In this document: positions 1 to 6,737 of the stretch, piece by piece
Numbering within the stretch: the first letter of the stretch is position 1
Layout: each line of letters opens with the position of its first letter
NCBI GenBank assembly: GCA_013695115.1
Contig: JACDBD010000245.1
Coordinates: 1-19,901 of the forward strand
DNA: 19,901 nucleotides
Reading direction: 5' to 3'
DNA from: Actinomycetota bacterium
GTDB taxonomy: Bacteria > Actinomycetota > Acidimicrobiia > IMCC26256 > JACDBD01
The notes under the pieces: generated by a model
Seen by the model: the letters and a program-made list of their open reading frames with translations, nothing else
Told to the model about the DNA's origin: nothing
The model's database searches: none
Translations under genes and position numbers: made by a program

Positions 1-1
1 G

Positions 2-526
2 CCCCGCCGGATCGTCCTCCTGTTCGACGTCAGTGGGTCGATGGAGCCCTACGCCCGCGCCATCCTGCGCTTCCTGCACGCCGCTGTTGCCGGTCGTACC
101 CGCGTCGAAGCGTTCGCGCTCGGCACCCGGCTCACCCGCATCACGCGCGAGCTGTCGTCACGTGATCCCGACGCCGCCTTGGCATCGGCCGCCCGTCGCG
201 TCCCGGACTGGTCCGGAGGCACCCGGCTCGGCACCGGGATGCGGGAGTTCAACGATCGGTGGGGCGTTCGCGGCATGGCGCGTGGCGCGGTGGTCGTGAT
301 CGTGTCGGACGGGTGGGACCGGGGCGACCCGAGCCAGCTGGGTGAGCAGATGGCGCGGCTGGCACGCGTGGCGCACCGCGTCGTCTGGGTGAACCCGCTC
401 AAGGCGTCGCCCGGCTTCGCCCCCCTTGCCGGCGGGATGGCAGCCGCGCTCCCGTACGTCGACGAGTTCGTCGAAGGCCACTCGCTCGCCTCGCTCGAGC
501 ATCTCGCCGAGGTCATCGCCCGATGA
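2..526 (+). CDS. CoxE-like VWA-domain protein, C-terminal part (5' end outside window)
   Basis: The reading frame is open from the first bases of the window, so only the C-terminal ~174 residues are present. The visible part begins inside a von Willebrand A domain: a beta strand (RRIVLLFDVSGSM) carries the MIDAS metal-binding motif DxSxS, followed later by a conserved Thr (GGTRLG) and an Asp in VIVSDGWDRGD, the usual MIDAS positions. The end (RVVWVNP...ALPYVDEFVEGHSL) resembles the CoxE/DUF58-like VWA family. CoxE proteins work with a MoxR AAA+ ATPase (CoxD) in maturing the Mo-Cu active site of aerobic CO dehydrogenase and related molybdenum hydroxylases. The stop overlaps the next start as ATGA (523-526), so it is coupled to the XdhC/CoxF-type genes that follow, which supports the assignment. 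Family call is confident; substrate enzyme is inferred. Confidence 0.85.
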   Translation, partial: PRRIVLLFDVSGSMEPYARAILRFLHAAVAGRTRVEAFALGTRLTRITRELSSRDPDAALASAARRVPDWSGGTRLGTGMREFNDRWGVRGMARGAVVVIVSDGWDRGDPSQLGEQMARLARVAHRVVWVNPLKASPGFAPLAGGMAAALPYVDEFVEGHSLASLEHLAEVIAR

Positions 527-840
527 AGGAAGTCCTGGACGACATCGAACGGTGGCGCGCTGACGGCCACCGGGTCGCGGTCGCGCGGGTGGTGGGTGTC
601 GAAGGCTCGGGCCCACGCGACCCGGGAGCGACCATGGTTGTGAACGACACCGGGGAGGTCGCGGGATCCGTCTCGGGCGGGTGTGTCGAAGGAGCGGTGG
701 TCGAGGAGGCGCTAGCGGTGTTGGCGGGCACCCATGACCGTGGGGTCGTGAGCTTCGGGTACTCCGATGACGAGGCGTTCGCGGTCGGCCTCACCTGCGG
801 GGGAACGATTCACGTGTTCGTCGAGCCCCTCGACTGGTAG
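523..840 (+). CDS. XdhC/CoxI-family protein, N-terminal domain only
   Basis: A 105-residue protein made solely of the XdhC_CoxI N-terminal domain. It shows the family signature: VxGSGPRDPGATMVV followed by GSVSGGCVEGAV, with the conserved Cys in SGGC, then LTCGGTIHVFVEP. The C-terminal Rossmann domain of full-length XdhC is absent here but is present in the next gene. XdhC-type proteins bind molybdenum cofactor and help insert the sulfurated form into xanthine dehydrogenase/CO dehydrogenase-type enzymes; here that is inferred from family and from the CoxE-like neighbour. It starts in a 4-bp ATGA overlap with the VWA gene and is separated from the next gene by only 3 bp, so all three are one operon. 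The small size is probably natural and not a truncation, since the next start is independent and well placed. Confidence 0.85.
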   Translation: MKEVLDDIERWRADGHRVAVARVVGVEGSGPRDPGATMVVNDTGEVAGSVSGGCVEGAVVEEALAVLAGTHDRGVVSFGYSDDEAFAVGLTCGGTIHVFVEPLDW

Positions 841-843
841 CGC

Positions 844-1632
844 ATGAGCGACTCGATCTACGAGCTGCTCCGTGACGCGCTGCGAGCCGAGGAGCCGGCC
901 GCGCTCGCGACCGTCACCGCCGGGCCGACAGTCGGGGCGAAGCTTCTGGTCCGGCCGGACGTCGCTCCTGTCGGGACGCTGGGTGACCCCGACCTCGACC
1001 GCGTCGTAGCCCGGGACGCGCGGGGCGAGCTCGAGTCCGGCTTGACCACGACCCGCCACTACGGCACCCGCGGCGAGGCTCGAGAGCACGAGGTCAGCGT
1101 CTTCATCGAATCGTTCGCGCCGCCGCCCCGCATGGTCATCTTCGGCGCGGTCGACTTCACCGCCGCGCTGGTCAAGGCGGGCAAGGTGCTGGGTTTCCGC
1201 GTGACGGTGTGCGACGCTCGAGCCGTCTTCGCCACCCGGGCGCGGTTCCCGGACGCCGACGACGTCGTCAACGACTGGCCCGATCGGCACCTGGCCAAGA
1301 TCGGCTCGGAGCTCGGGCCGCGCGACGCGGTGTGCGTGCTGACGCACGACGCCAAGTTCGACGTGCCCGCGCTCGTTGGCGCGCTCGACACCGACGCCGG
1401 GTATGTCGGTGCCATGGGATCGCGACGAACCCACGCCGACCGGGTGGCGCGGCTGCGGGAAGCCGAAGTCGGCGAGGACGCGATCCGCCGGGTGATGGCG
1501 CCGATCGGTCTCGACATCGGGGCCCGGACGCCGGAGGAGACCGCCATCGCGATCTGCGCCGAGATCATCGCCCTCCGGACGGGCCGGCCGGCCCCGTCGC
1601 TGCGCGACACCGACGGATCGATCCACGGCTGA
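844..1632 (+). CDS. XdhC/CoxF-family protein with C-terminal Rossmann domain
   Basis: A 262-residue XdhC-family protein. Residues ~1-85 look like a diverged XdhC_CoxI domain that has lost the SGGC cysteine seen in the preceding gene. From ~95 onward there is an XdhC C-terminal Rossmann-like domain: PPRMVIFGAVDFTAALVKAG, the acidic strand end VTVCDAR, VCVLTHDAKFDVPAL, and the highly characteristic YVGAMGSRRTHADRVARL and PIGLDIGARTPEETAIAI. Such proteins act in the cytoplasm in molybdenum-cofactor handling for xanthine/CO dehydrogenase-type enzymes. It follows the N-terminal-only paralogue by 3 bp, and its stop overlaps the next start by one base (TGATG). The pair could form a heteromeric equivalent of one full XdhC. 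Target enzyme not visible in the window. Confidence 0.88.
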   Translation: MSDSIYELLRDALRAEEPAALATVTAGPTVGAKLLVRPDVAPVGTLGDPDLDRVVARDARGELESGLTTTRHYGTRGEAREHEVSVFIESFAPPPRMVIFGAVDFTAALVKAGKVLGFRVTVCDARAVFATRARFPDADDVVNDWPDRHLAKIGSELGPRDAVCVLTHDAKFDVPALVGALDTDAGYVGAMGSRRTHADRVARLREAEVGEDAIRRVMAPIGLDIGARTPEETAIAICAEIIALRTGRPAPSLRDTDGSIHG

Positions 1633-2378
1633 TGGATCTCGGGATCGCGAGGAGGCGCGCCGCGGTCGCCGCCGCCAGCCGGGGTCTCGGATTCGGCGTG
1701 GCCGCGGCCCTGGTGGCCGAAGGCGCGCAGGTGGCGATGTGCGGCCGCAACCGCGACACGATCGAGGACGCCGCTCGTCGCGTGGGCCACGACGCGGTGC
1801 CGCTCGTTGCCGACGTCTCCACTCCAACGGCCGCCGCCGCGTTCGTCACCGCGGCGCACGACGCCCTCGGTGGCGTCGACATCCTCGTCACCAACGCCGG
1901 TGGCCCGCCGCCGGGGACCTTCGCCACCACCGAGCTCGAGCAGTACGTGGCTGCCATCGAGCTCAACTGCCTGTCGGTCATCGCGATGTGCGACGCCGCC
2001 GTGCCGGCCATGCAGGCCCAGCGATGGGGCCGGGTCGTCGCGATCACGTCGATCGCGGTCCGCCAGCCGATCGCCGAGCTCATCCTCTCCAACACCGCCC
2101 GCGCCGGCGTCACCGGCTTCCTCAAGACGCTGGCCCGCGAGGTCGCCGGCGACGGCGTCACCGTGAACTCGCTCCAGCCCGGGTTGCACGACACCGAGCG
2201 GATCCGAGAGCTCCACGGCGGCGGCCCCGCGGCCACGGCCGCCACCGTGCCGGCAGGGACGCTGGGGCGGGCGGAGGACTTCGGCGCCTTCGCCGCGTTC
2301 CTGTGCTCGGAGCACGCCCGCTATGTCACCGGGACCGCCATCCCCGTCGACGGCGGCGCCTACGGAGGATTGCTGTGA
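1632..2378 (+). CDS. SDR-family protein with non-canonical active site
   Basis: A 248-residue short-chain dehydrogenase/reductase by fold: Rossmann start at residues 10-22, GRN at 38-40 and NAG at 88-90, VNSLQPG, and a C-terminal YVTGTAIPVDGGAYGG typical of 3-oxoacyl-ACP reductase-like SDRs. Two key motifs are altered. The usual TGxxxGxG reads AAASRGLG (13-20), losing the TG, and the catalytic YxxxK aligns with SNTAR (153-157), so both Tyr and Lys are replaced; Ser140 of the TSI strand is kept. The start is the ATG overlapping the previous stop (TGATG); an upstream in-frame extension would lie entirely within the XdhC gene and is rejected. Its stop overlaps the next GTG. Atypical SDRs of this kind occur elsewhere in Actinobacteria as far as I recall; the substrate is unknown and ordinary reductase chemistry is doubtful. 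Confidence 0.85.
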   Translation: MDLGIARRRAAVAAASRGLGFGVAAALVAEGAQVAMCGRNRDTIEDAARRVGHDAVPLVADVSTPTAAAAFVTAAHDALGGVDILVTNAGGPPPGTFATTELEQYVAAIELNCLSVIAMCDAAVPAMQAQRWGRVVAITSIAVRQPIAELILSNTARAGVTGFLKTLAREVAGDGVTVNSLQPGLHDTERIRELHGGGPAATAATVPAGTLGRAEDFGAFAAFLCSEHARYVTGTAIPVDGGAYGGLL

Positions 2379-2668
2379 CCTTTCGGCACGTCGTCTGTTT
2401 CCGGTGGGCGGACGACACGACCGACGAGGACGTGGCGCGCTTCACCGAGATGCTGGTCGGCCTCCCCGGTGTGATCCCCGAGCTCCGCCGGTACCACTTC
2501 GGTCGCGACGCCGGCGCGGCCGAAGGCAACTTCGATTACGCGGTCGCGGCCGAGTTCGACGATCGCGACGGCTGGGTCGCGTACCAGGAGCATCCTGAGC
2601 ATCGGCGCTGCATCGAGTACGTCCGGCCCCTGATCCGCGACCGCGTGGCGGTGCAGTTCGACGTCTGA
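2375..2668 (+). CDS. Dabb (stress-responsive alpha/beta barrel) domain protein
   Basis: A 97-residue protein starting TFRHVVCFRW, the typical first strand of Dabb-domain proteins (dimeric alpha-beta barrel), with YAVAAEFDDRDGWVAYQEHPEH in the middle and a C-terminal strand RVAVQFDV. The histidines (HPEHRR) are in the place where this fold often has pocket residues. Members range from plant stress proteins to polyketide cyclases; the function here is not known. The start is GTG at 2375 in a 4-bp overlap (GTGA) with the SDR stop, with a good ribosome-binding site GGAGG (2364-2368) six bases upstream. It closes the cox/SDR operon: the next gene has its own promoter-like element. Confidence 0.82.
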   Translation: MTFRHVVCFRWADDTTDEDVARFTEMLVGLPGVIPELRRYHFGRDAGAAEGNFDYAVAAEFDDRDGWVAYQEHPEHRRCIEYVRPLIRDRVAVQFDV

Positions 2669-2677
2669 GCGACCACC

Positions 2678-2692
2678 TACGCTTGTAACGTG
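2678..2692 (+). promoter_or_regulatory. Leaderless-type promoter (-10 TACGCT) for the pgsA-like gene
   Basis: TACGCT (2678-2683) matches the actinobacterial TANNNT -10 element and is followed by six bases (TGTAAC) and then the GTG start. Transcription would begin at or next to the start codon, and there is no Shine-Dalgarno sequence. No convincing -35 is seen. The same arrangement recurs at four other genes in the window. Confidence 0.5.
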
Positions 2693-3289
2693 CCGGGCTC
2701 CGACCGCGTCGTCACGATCCCCAACGCGATCTCGATCGCCCGGCTGGCGTGCGTCCCCTGGTTCGTCTGGCTCCTCTTGAGCGAGGACCGGCCGGTCGCG
2801 GCGGCGATCCTGCTCGCCGTCCTCGGCGCCACCGACTGGGTCGACGGATGGATCGCCCGCCAGTTCGACCAGGCGAGCGAGGTGGGGAAGGTGCTCGACC
2901 CGACCGCCGACCGGGTGCTCCTGGTGGCAGCGGCGGTGGCACTGATCGTCGACGGCCGCGTGCCGCTCTGGGTGGGGTGGGTGGTGCTCGCGCGCGAGGC
3001 CGCGATCAGCGTGGCCGTGCTCGCGCTCGCCGCCGCCGGTGCCCGGCGCATCGATGTGCAATGGGCGGGCAAGGCGGGGACACTGGCCCTGATGTTCGCC
3101 CTCCCGGGGTTCCTGCTCGTCGACGCCATCGGCGACAGCCTGGGGCGGACGCTCCTGCTCGTCGGCACCTGGGGCTTCACCATCGGCGGCCTCGCGCTGG
3201 GCTACTGGGCCGCGGGGATGTATGTCCCGCTCGCCCGCCGGGCGCTGAGCGAGGGCCGGGCCGCCCGAGGCGCGGAGGTCGCACGGTGA
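2690..3289 (+). CDS. pgsA: CDP-alcohol phosphatidyltransferase (PgsA-like)
   Basis: A 199-residue integral membrane enzyme with the CDP-alcohol phosphatidyltransferase signature D-x2-D-G-x2-A-R-x8-G-x3-D-x3-D: D49, D52, G53, A56, R57, G66, D70, D74. The N-terminus VTIPNAISIARLACVPWFVW is typical of phosphatidylglycerophosphate synthase, and about six hydrophobic helices follow (roughly 17-31, 36-48, 76-88, 94-115, 125-143, 148-170). It would transfer the phosphatidyl group from CDP-diacylglycerol to an alcohol, most likely glycerol-3-phosphate; the exact acceptor is inferred. M. tuberculosis has a pgsA paralogue (Rv1822) in the same relative place upstream of gcvH-garA. GTG start without ribosome-binding site but with a -10 box six bases upstream. 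The stop overlaps the next gene's GTG. Confidence 0.88.
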   Translation: MPGSDRVVTIPNAISIARLACVPWFVWLLLSEDRPVAAAILLAVLGATDWVDGWIARQFDQASEVGKVLDPTADRVLLVAAAVALIVDGRVPLWVGWVVLAREAAISVAVLALAAAGARRIDVQWAGKAGTLALMFALPGFLLVDAIGDSLGRTLLLVGTWGFTIGGLALGYWAAGMYVPLARRALSEGRAARGAEVAR

Positions 3290-5778
3290 AGACGGTGATC
3301 ATGGCCGGGGGCGAGGGGACCCGCCTGCGGCCGCTGACCAGCAACCAGCCCAAGCCGATGATGCCGCTCGTCAACCGCCCGATGATGGAGCACATCGTCC
3401 GGCTCCTCGCCCAGCACGGCTTCGACGACATCGTCGTCACGGTGGCGTTCCTCGCCAACCAGATCCGCAACTACTTCGGGGACGGCTCCGACTTCGGCGT
3501 CCGCCTCCGCTACGCCACCGACGAGACCCCGCTCGGGACCGCCGGCTCGGTCCGCAACGCGTCGGAGGAGCTCGACGACACTTTCCTCGTGATCTCCGGT
3601 GACGTGCTCACCGACATCGACCTCAGCGGGTTCGTCAAAGCGCACCGCGCCGCCGGTGCGTTCGCGTCGATCGCGCTCAAGCGGGTCGAGAACCCACTCG
3701 AGTTCGGGATCGTCATCACGCGTCCCGACGGGTCGGTCGAGCGCTTTCTCGAGAAGCCGACCTGGGGGCAGGTGTTCTCCGACACCGCCAACACCGGCAT
3801 CTACGTCCTCGAGCCGAGCGTCTTCGACTTCATCCCCGAAGGCGAGGTCGTCGACTTCGCCGGCGACGTCTTCCCGAAGGTGTTGGCGAAGGGGCTGCCA
3901 TTGCTCGGCCAGGTGGTCGACGGCTACTGGGAGGACGTCGGGACGCTCGAGGCCTACCTGCGCGCCCATCAGGACGTGCTCGACCAGCGAGTGAGCGTCG
4001 AGATCGACGGCTTCCGGATGGGCGAGGGCGTCTGGCTGGGGGAGAACGCCGACGTCGACCCCGACGCCCGCATCGAAGGCCCGGTGGTGATCGGCGACAA
4101 CTGTCGCATCGAGGCCGGCGCGCACCTGTCGGGCTACACGGTGCTGGGCACCGACGTGATCGTGAAGCCCGACGCCTTCCTCGAGCGCGCCGTCTGTCAC
4201 GACCACGTGTACGCGGGAACGAGCACGAGCCTCCGGGGTTGCGTCATCGGCCGGAGGACCGACCTGCGCGACCACGCCCGAGTCGAGGAGGGCGTCGTCG
4301 TCGGCGACGAGTGCTTCGTCGGCGAGCGGGCTGTCATCAACCCGGGCGTGAAGATCTACCCGTTCAAGACGGTCGACGCCGGCGCGGTCGTCAACTCGTC
4401 GATCGTCTGGGAGAGCCGCGGCATCCGGACCCTCTTCGGCCGCCGGGGGGTGCGGGGCCTGGCCAACGTCGACGTGACCCCCGAAGTGGCCGTCCGGCTC
4501 GCGATGGCCTACGGCACCGCGCTCAAGAAGGGCTCAGTCGTGACCACGAGCCGCGACACCAGTCGCATCGCCCGGGCGCTCAAGCGCGCGCTCATCGGCG
4601 GCCTGAACCTCGCCGGCACCAACGTCGAGGACGTCGAGCTCGCCAGCGTCCCGCTCACCCGTTTCCAGGTCCGCAACGGCCAGTCCCACGGCGGGATCAC
4701 GGTGAGGCTGGCGCCGGGGGAGCCCGACAGCGTCGAGGTCCGGTTCTTCGACAGCGACGGCCGCGACATCGACGAGTCGACGCAGCGCAAGATCGAGCGC
4801 CTGCTCTACCGCGAGGATTACCGCCGGGCGTTGGCGGGGGACATCGGCGACATCGTCTTCCCGCCGCGGTCGCTGGAGTTCTACACCGCCGCCCTCGAGC
4901 GCAGTGTGGACGCCGAACGGCTGCGCGAGCGGGCCTTCAAGGTGGTGCTCGACTACTCGTTCGGCGCGTCGTCGATCGTGATGCCGACCGTGCTGGCCAA
5001 GATCGGCGCCGAGGTCCTGGCGGTGAACCCGTTCGCCAGCACCGCGTCGGCGACGGCGGCGTTCGGCGAACCGACCGCGCGTGCCACCCGCATCTCGGAC
5101 CTCGTCCGCGCCTCCGGCAGCCACCTCGGGCTGGTCGTCGACCCCGACGGCGAGACCGCCATCCTGATCGACGACGAAGGGGTCGTGCTCCGGCCCGAGC
5201 AAGCGCTCCTCGCCCTGGTCGCGCTGGTGGCCTCGGCCCACCCCGGGGCGTGCATCGCCTTGCCGGTCTCGGTGAGCCGCGAAGCCGAACGGATCGCGGC
5301 CGAGCACGGCGCCAAGATCACCTGGACGAAGCTGTCACCGGCCCACCTCATGGAGGTCGCCTCGACCGGCGAGGTGGAGTTCGCGGGCTCGCTCGACGGT
5401 GGGTTCATCTGGCCCGACTTCCTCCCCGCCTTCGACGCCACCGCCACGCTGGTGAAGGTGCTCGACCTCCTGGCCGAGACCGGCCAGTCGCTGTCGTCGT
5501 TCGTACGTCAGCTGCGGCGAGTGCACATGGCCCACGAGACCGTCGCGACTCCGTGGGAACGCAAGGGCGCGGTCATGCGCGAGATGGTGGAGCAGGCGGC
5601 GGGGGAGGAGGTCGTGCTCGTCGACGGGGTGAAGGTCCTCCACCCCGACGGATGGGCGCTGGTGCTGCCCGATCCCGAGGACGCGGTGACCCATGTCTGG
5701 GCCGAGGCGGGCAATGACCAGGACGCCCGCCGCCTCGCGCAGGAGTACGCCAAGCGCATCCGCCAGGTGGTTCGGTAG
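3286..5778 (+). CDS. Fused mannose-1-phosphate guanylyltransferase-like / left-handed beta-helix / phosphomannomutase-like protein
   Basis: An 830-residue three-part protein. Residues ~1-235 are a nucleotidyltransferase: MAGGEGTRLRPLT (6-18), K23 in QPKPMMPL, metal-binding D106 in ISGDVLTD, EKPTWG and YWEDVGT. Residues ~245-365 are left-handed beta-helix hexapeptide repeats (VVIGDNCRIEAGAHL...). Residues ~375-830 follow the phosphoglucomutase/phosphomannomutase fold. In that half the expected active-site loops are absent: the phosphoserine loop (TASHNP type) is replaced by S467-HGGITVRL, the metal loop DGDxDR reads DPDGET (619-624), and the sugar loop GExSGH reads GSLDGGF (701-707). It should make an NDP-sugar, probably GDP-mannose, for glycan assembly; mutase activity is uncertain. 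GTG start with GGAGG (3274-3278), overlapping pgsA. No internal frameshift: one frame throughout. Confidence 0.87.
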   Translation: MKTVIMAGGEGTRLRPLTSNQPKPMMPLVNRPMMEHIVRLLAQHGFDDIVVTVAFLANQIRNYFGDGSDFGVRLRYATDETPLGTAGSVRNASEELDDTFLVISGDVLTDIDLSGFVKAHRAAGAFASIALKRVENPLEFGIVITRPDGSVERFLEKPTWGQVFSDTANTGIYVLEPSVFDFIPEGEVVDFAGDVFPKVLAKGLPLLGQVVDGYWEDVGTLEAYLRAHQDVLDQRVSVEIDGFRMGEGVWLGENADVDPDARIEGPVVIGDNCRIEAGAHLSGYTVLGTDVIVKPDAFLERAVCHDHVYAGTSTSLRGCVIGRRTDLRDHARVEEGVVVGDECFVGERAVINPGVKIYPFKTVDAGAVVNSSIVWESRGIRTLFGRRGVRGLANVDVTPEVAVRLAMAYGTALKKGSVVTTSRDTSRIARALKRALIGGLNLAGTNVEDVELASVPLTRFQVRNGQSHGGITVRLAPGEPDSVEVRFFDSDGRDIDESTQRKIERLLYREDYRRALAGDIGDIVFPPRSLEFYTAALERSVDAERLRERAFKVVLDYSFGASSIVMPTVLAKIGAEVLAVNPFASTASATAAFGEPTARATRISDLVRASGSHLGLVVDPDGETAILIDDEGVVLRPEQALLALVALVASAHPGACIALPVSVSREAERIAAEHGAKITWTKLSPAHLMEVASTGEVEFAGSLDGGFIWPDFLPAFDATATLVKVLDLLAETGQSLSSFVRQLRRVHMAHETVATPWERKGAVMREMVEQAAGEEVVLVDGVKVLHPDGWALVLPDPEDAVTHVWAEAGNDQDARRLAQEYAKRIRQVVR

Positions 5779-5823
5779 GGGGCGAAGGGCTCCCACGGCG
5801 GGGCGCTGTGCGAACATCTCGGC

Positions 5824-6108
5824 ATGATCATCGTGTCCGGCGCCATCTACGTCGACGAGGCCGATCGCGACTCTTACGTCCGCGACTGCCGAGAGGTGAT
5901 CGTGGCGGCCAGGGAGTCCGAGGGTTGTGTCGACTTCCATCTCGCGCCGGATCCGATCGAGCCTGACCGCATCAACGTCTACGAGCAGTGGGAGTCCGTC
6001 GCAGCCGTGGAAAGATTCAGGGGCTCGGGGCCATCATCGGCGCAGACGGCCGCAATCCGTGATGCCCCAGTGTTCCAACACGAGATCGCATCATCGACGA
6101 GGCTGTAA
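5824..6108 (+). CDS. Antibiotic biosynthesis monooxygenase (ABM)-domain protein
   Basis: A 94-residue dimeric alpha-beta barrel protein of the ABM/YgiN type: opening strand IIVSGAIYVDEADRDSYV, then REVIVAARESEGCVDFHLAPDPIEPDRINVYEQWESVAAVERF, the classic helix-strand order ending in the YEQW motif. The region usually carrying a conserved HxxxxHF-type helix is shortened (FRGSGPSSAQTAAIRDAP). Relatives include quinol monooxygenases and cofactor-free oxygenases, while others are of unknown role, so the reaction here is not assigned. It begins 45 bp after the nucleotidyltransferase fusion and is followed by 236 bp without a gene, which probably ends the transcription unit. No good ribosome-binding site is visible before the ATG. 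Confidence 0.78.
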   Translation: MIIVSGAIYVDEADRDSYVRDCREVIVAARESEGCVDFHLAPDPIEPDRINVYEQWESVAAVERFRGSGPSSAQTAAIRDAPVFQHEIASSTRL

Positions 6109-6173
6109 CGACTGTCCCCGAACGGCGACGTCCCGCTCGAGATCGTCGCCGAGCTCCGGTCGGTGGCGAAGAA

Positions 6174-6203
6174 GCCGGTCGACCGACCCACCGCCCGACC
6201 GGC
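6174..6203 (+). terminator. 8-bp stem hairpin downstream of the ABM gene (possible terminator)
   Basis: GCCGGTCG (6174-6181) is perfectly complementary to CGACCGGC (6196-6203) with a 14-nt loop. It lies 66 bp after the ABM stop codon. There is no U-tract, so a factor-independent terminator is only a possibility; it could also be part of the gcvH leader or its upstream regulatory DNA. Confidence 0.35.
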
Positions 6204-6214
6204 CGAGAGGACGG

Positions 6215-6242
6215 GAGGGAAGGCAAAGGCCTGCCATCCCTC
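6215..6242 (+). promoter_or_regulatory. Second hairpin in the gap upstream of gcvH
   Basis: GAGGGA (6215-6220) and TCCCTC (6237-6242), then an A-A mismatch, then GGCA (6222-6225) and TGCC (6232-6235) around a 6-nt loop AAGGCC. This gives a symmetric 10-bp stem with one internal mismatch. With the hairpin at 6174-6203 and the palindrome at 6290-6312, it makes the 236-bp gap unusually structured. It does not match the glycine riboswitch core that I would expect ahead of gcv genes. Confidence 0.35.
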
Positions 6243-6289
6243 GCATCGCGCGGTGAACTGCGCGGGAGCGGCGAGCGACCCGTTGTGGC

Positions 6290-6312
6290 GGCGGGCAGGT
6301 ACCCTGCCCGCC
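6290..6312 (+). promoter_or_regulatory. Palindrome with 10-bp perfect arms overlapping the putative gcvH -10 box
   Basis: GGCGGGCAGG (6290-6299), centre TAC, CCTGCCCGCC (6303-6312): the arms are exact reverse complements. The -10-like TACCCT (6300-6305) starts in the centre of the palindrome. The gcvH ATG is at 6345, preceded by AAGGAGG (6327-6333). The dyad could be an operator at the promoter or, if transcription starts further upstream, a strong RNA hairpin ahead of the ribosome-binding site. Confidence 0.55.
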
Positions 6313-6344
6313 GAGCGAGCCCGACCAAGGAGGACGGCCGCCCG

Positions 6345-6728
6345 ATGGACTACCCCGAGCAGCTCCGCTATAGCGCCGAACACGAGTGGGTGGCGGCCGA
6401 CGGCAACCGCGCTCGGATCGGGATCACCGACTACGCGCAGGACGCGCTGGGCGACGTCGTCTACGTGCAGCTCCCCGAGGTCGGCGCGACCGTGGCCGCG
6501 ATGGCGCGCTGCGCCGAGGTCGAGTCGACCAAGTCGGTGAGCGACATCTACGCGCCGGTGGGCGGCACAGTCGCCGAGGTCAACCAGGCCCTCGACGGAG
6601 CGCCGGAGAAGCTCAACCAGGATCCGTACGGCGACGGCTGGATCTTCGTGCTCGAGATGTCCGACCCGTCCGAGCTCGACAGCCTGATGGATGCCGCCGC
6701 CTATCGGCAGCTCGTCGAGGAGCAGTAG
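6345..6728 (+). CDS. gcvH: Glycine cleavage system H protein
   Basis: A 127-residue lipoyl carrier protein of normal length for GcvH. It shows the family path YSAEHEWV, IGITDYAQDALGDVVYVQLPEVG and the lipoylation site at K63 in EVESTKSVSDIYAP, then GTVAEVN, LNQDPYGDGWIFVLEM. The lipoyl-lysine arm carries the aminomethyl group from P protein (GcvP) to T protein (GcvT) in glycine breakdown. The start is the ATG at 6345, preceded by AAGGAGG; a longer in-frame start at 6285 would add 20 non-conserved residues and skip this ribosome-binding site. The next gene, nine bases on, is a LipM-type octanoyltransferase whose usual target is GcvH. gcvT and gcvP lie downstream at 11203 and 12329. Confidence 0.96.
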   Translation: MDYPEQLRYSAEHEWVAADGNRARIGITDYAQDALGDVVYVQLPEVGATVAAMARCAEVESTKSVSDIYAPVGGTVAEVNQALDGAPEKLNQDPYGDGWIFVLEMSDPSELDSLMDAAAYRQLVEEQ

Positions 6729-6737
6729 ACGCCGATC

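Noticed and set aside
1209..1631. Upstream in-frame extension of the SDR at 1632
   Set aside because: It lies wholly within the XdhC coding region and gives a low-complexity Arg-rich sequence; the SDR fold begins right after the overlapping ATG.
712..1827. Long antisense open frame over the XdhC genes
   Set aside because: It is one of many long minus-strand frames caused by high GC (others at 3202-4275 and 5979-7649). Translations are Arg/Pro/Gly-rich without recognisable domains, while the plus-strand frame has clear family motifs.
2749..3285. Upstream in-frame extension of the nucleotidyltransferase fusion
   Set aside because: It runs out of frame through the phosphatidyltransferase gene. 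The GTG at 3286 has a good GGAGG and directly precedes the KTVIMAGGEGTRL motif.
4509..5778. Frameshift or pseudogene explanation for the odd mutase domain
   Set aside because: The reading frame is continuous with normal codon bias over 830 residues and the domain ends in a sensible place, so the loop changes look evolved and not due to error.
6109..6344. Glycine riboswitch ahead of gcvH
   Set aside because: The gap is structured, but I could not find the conserved aptamer core segments or a tandem arrangement. A covariance search would be needed to exclude a diverged form.
6163..6540. Small plus-strand open frame overlapping the gcvH start
   Set aside because: No homology is apparent, it overlaps gcvH in another frame, and its composition follows the GC background.
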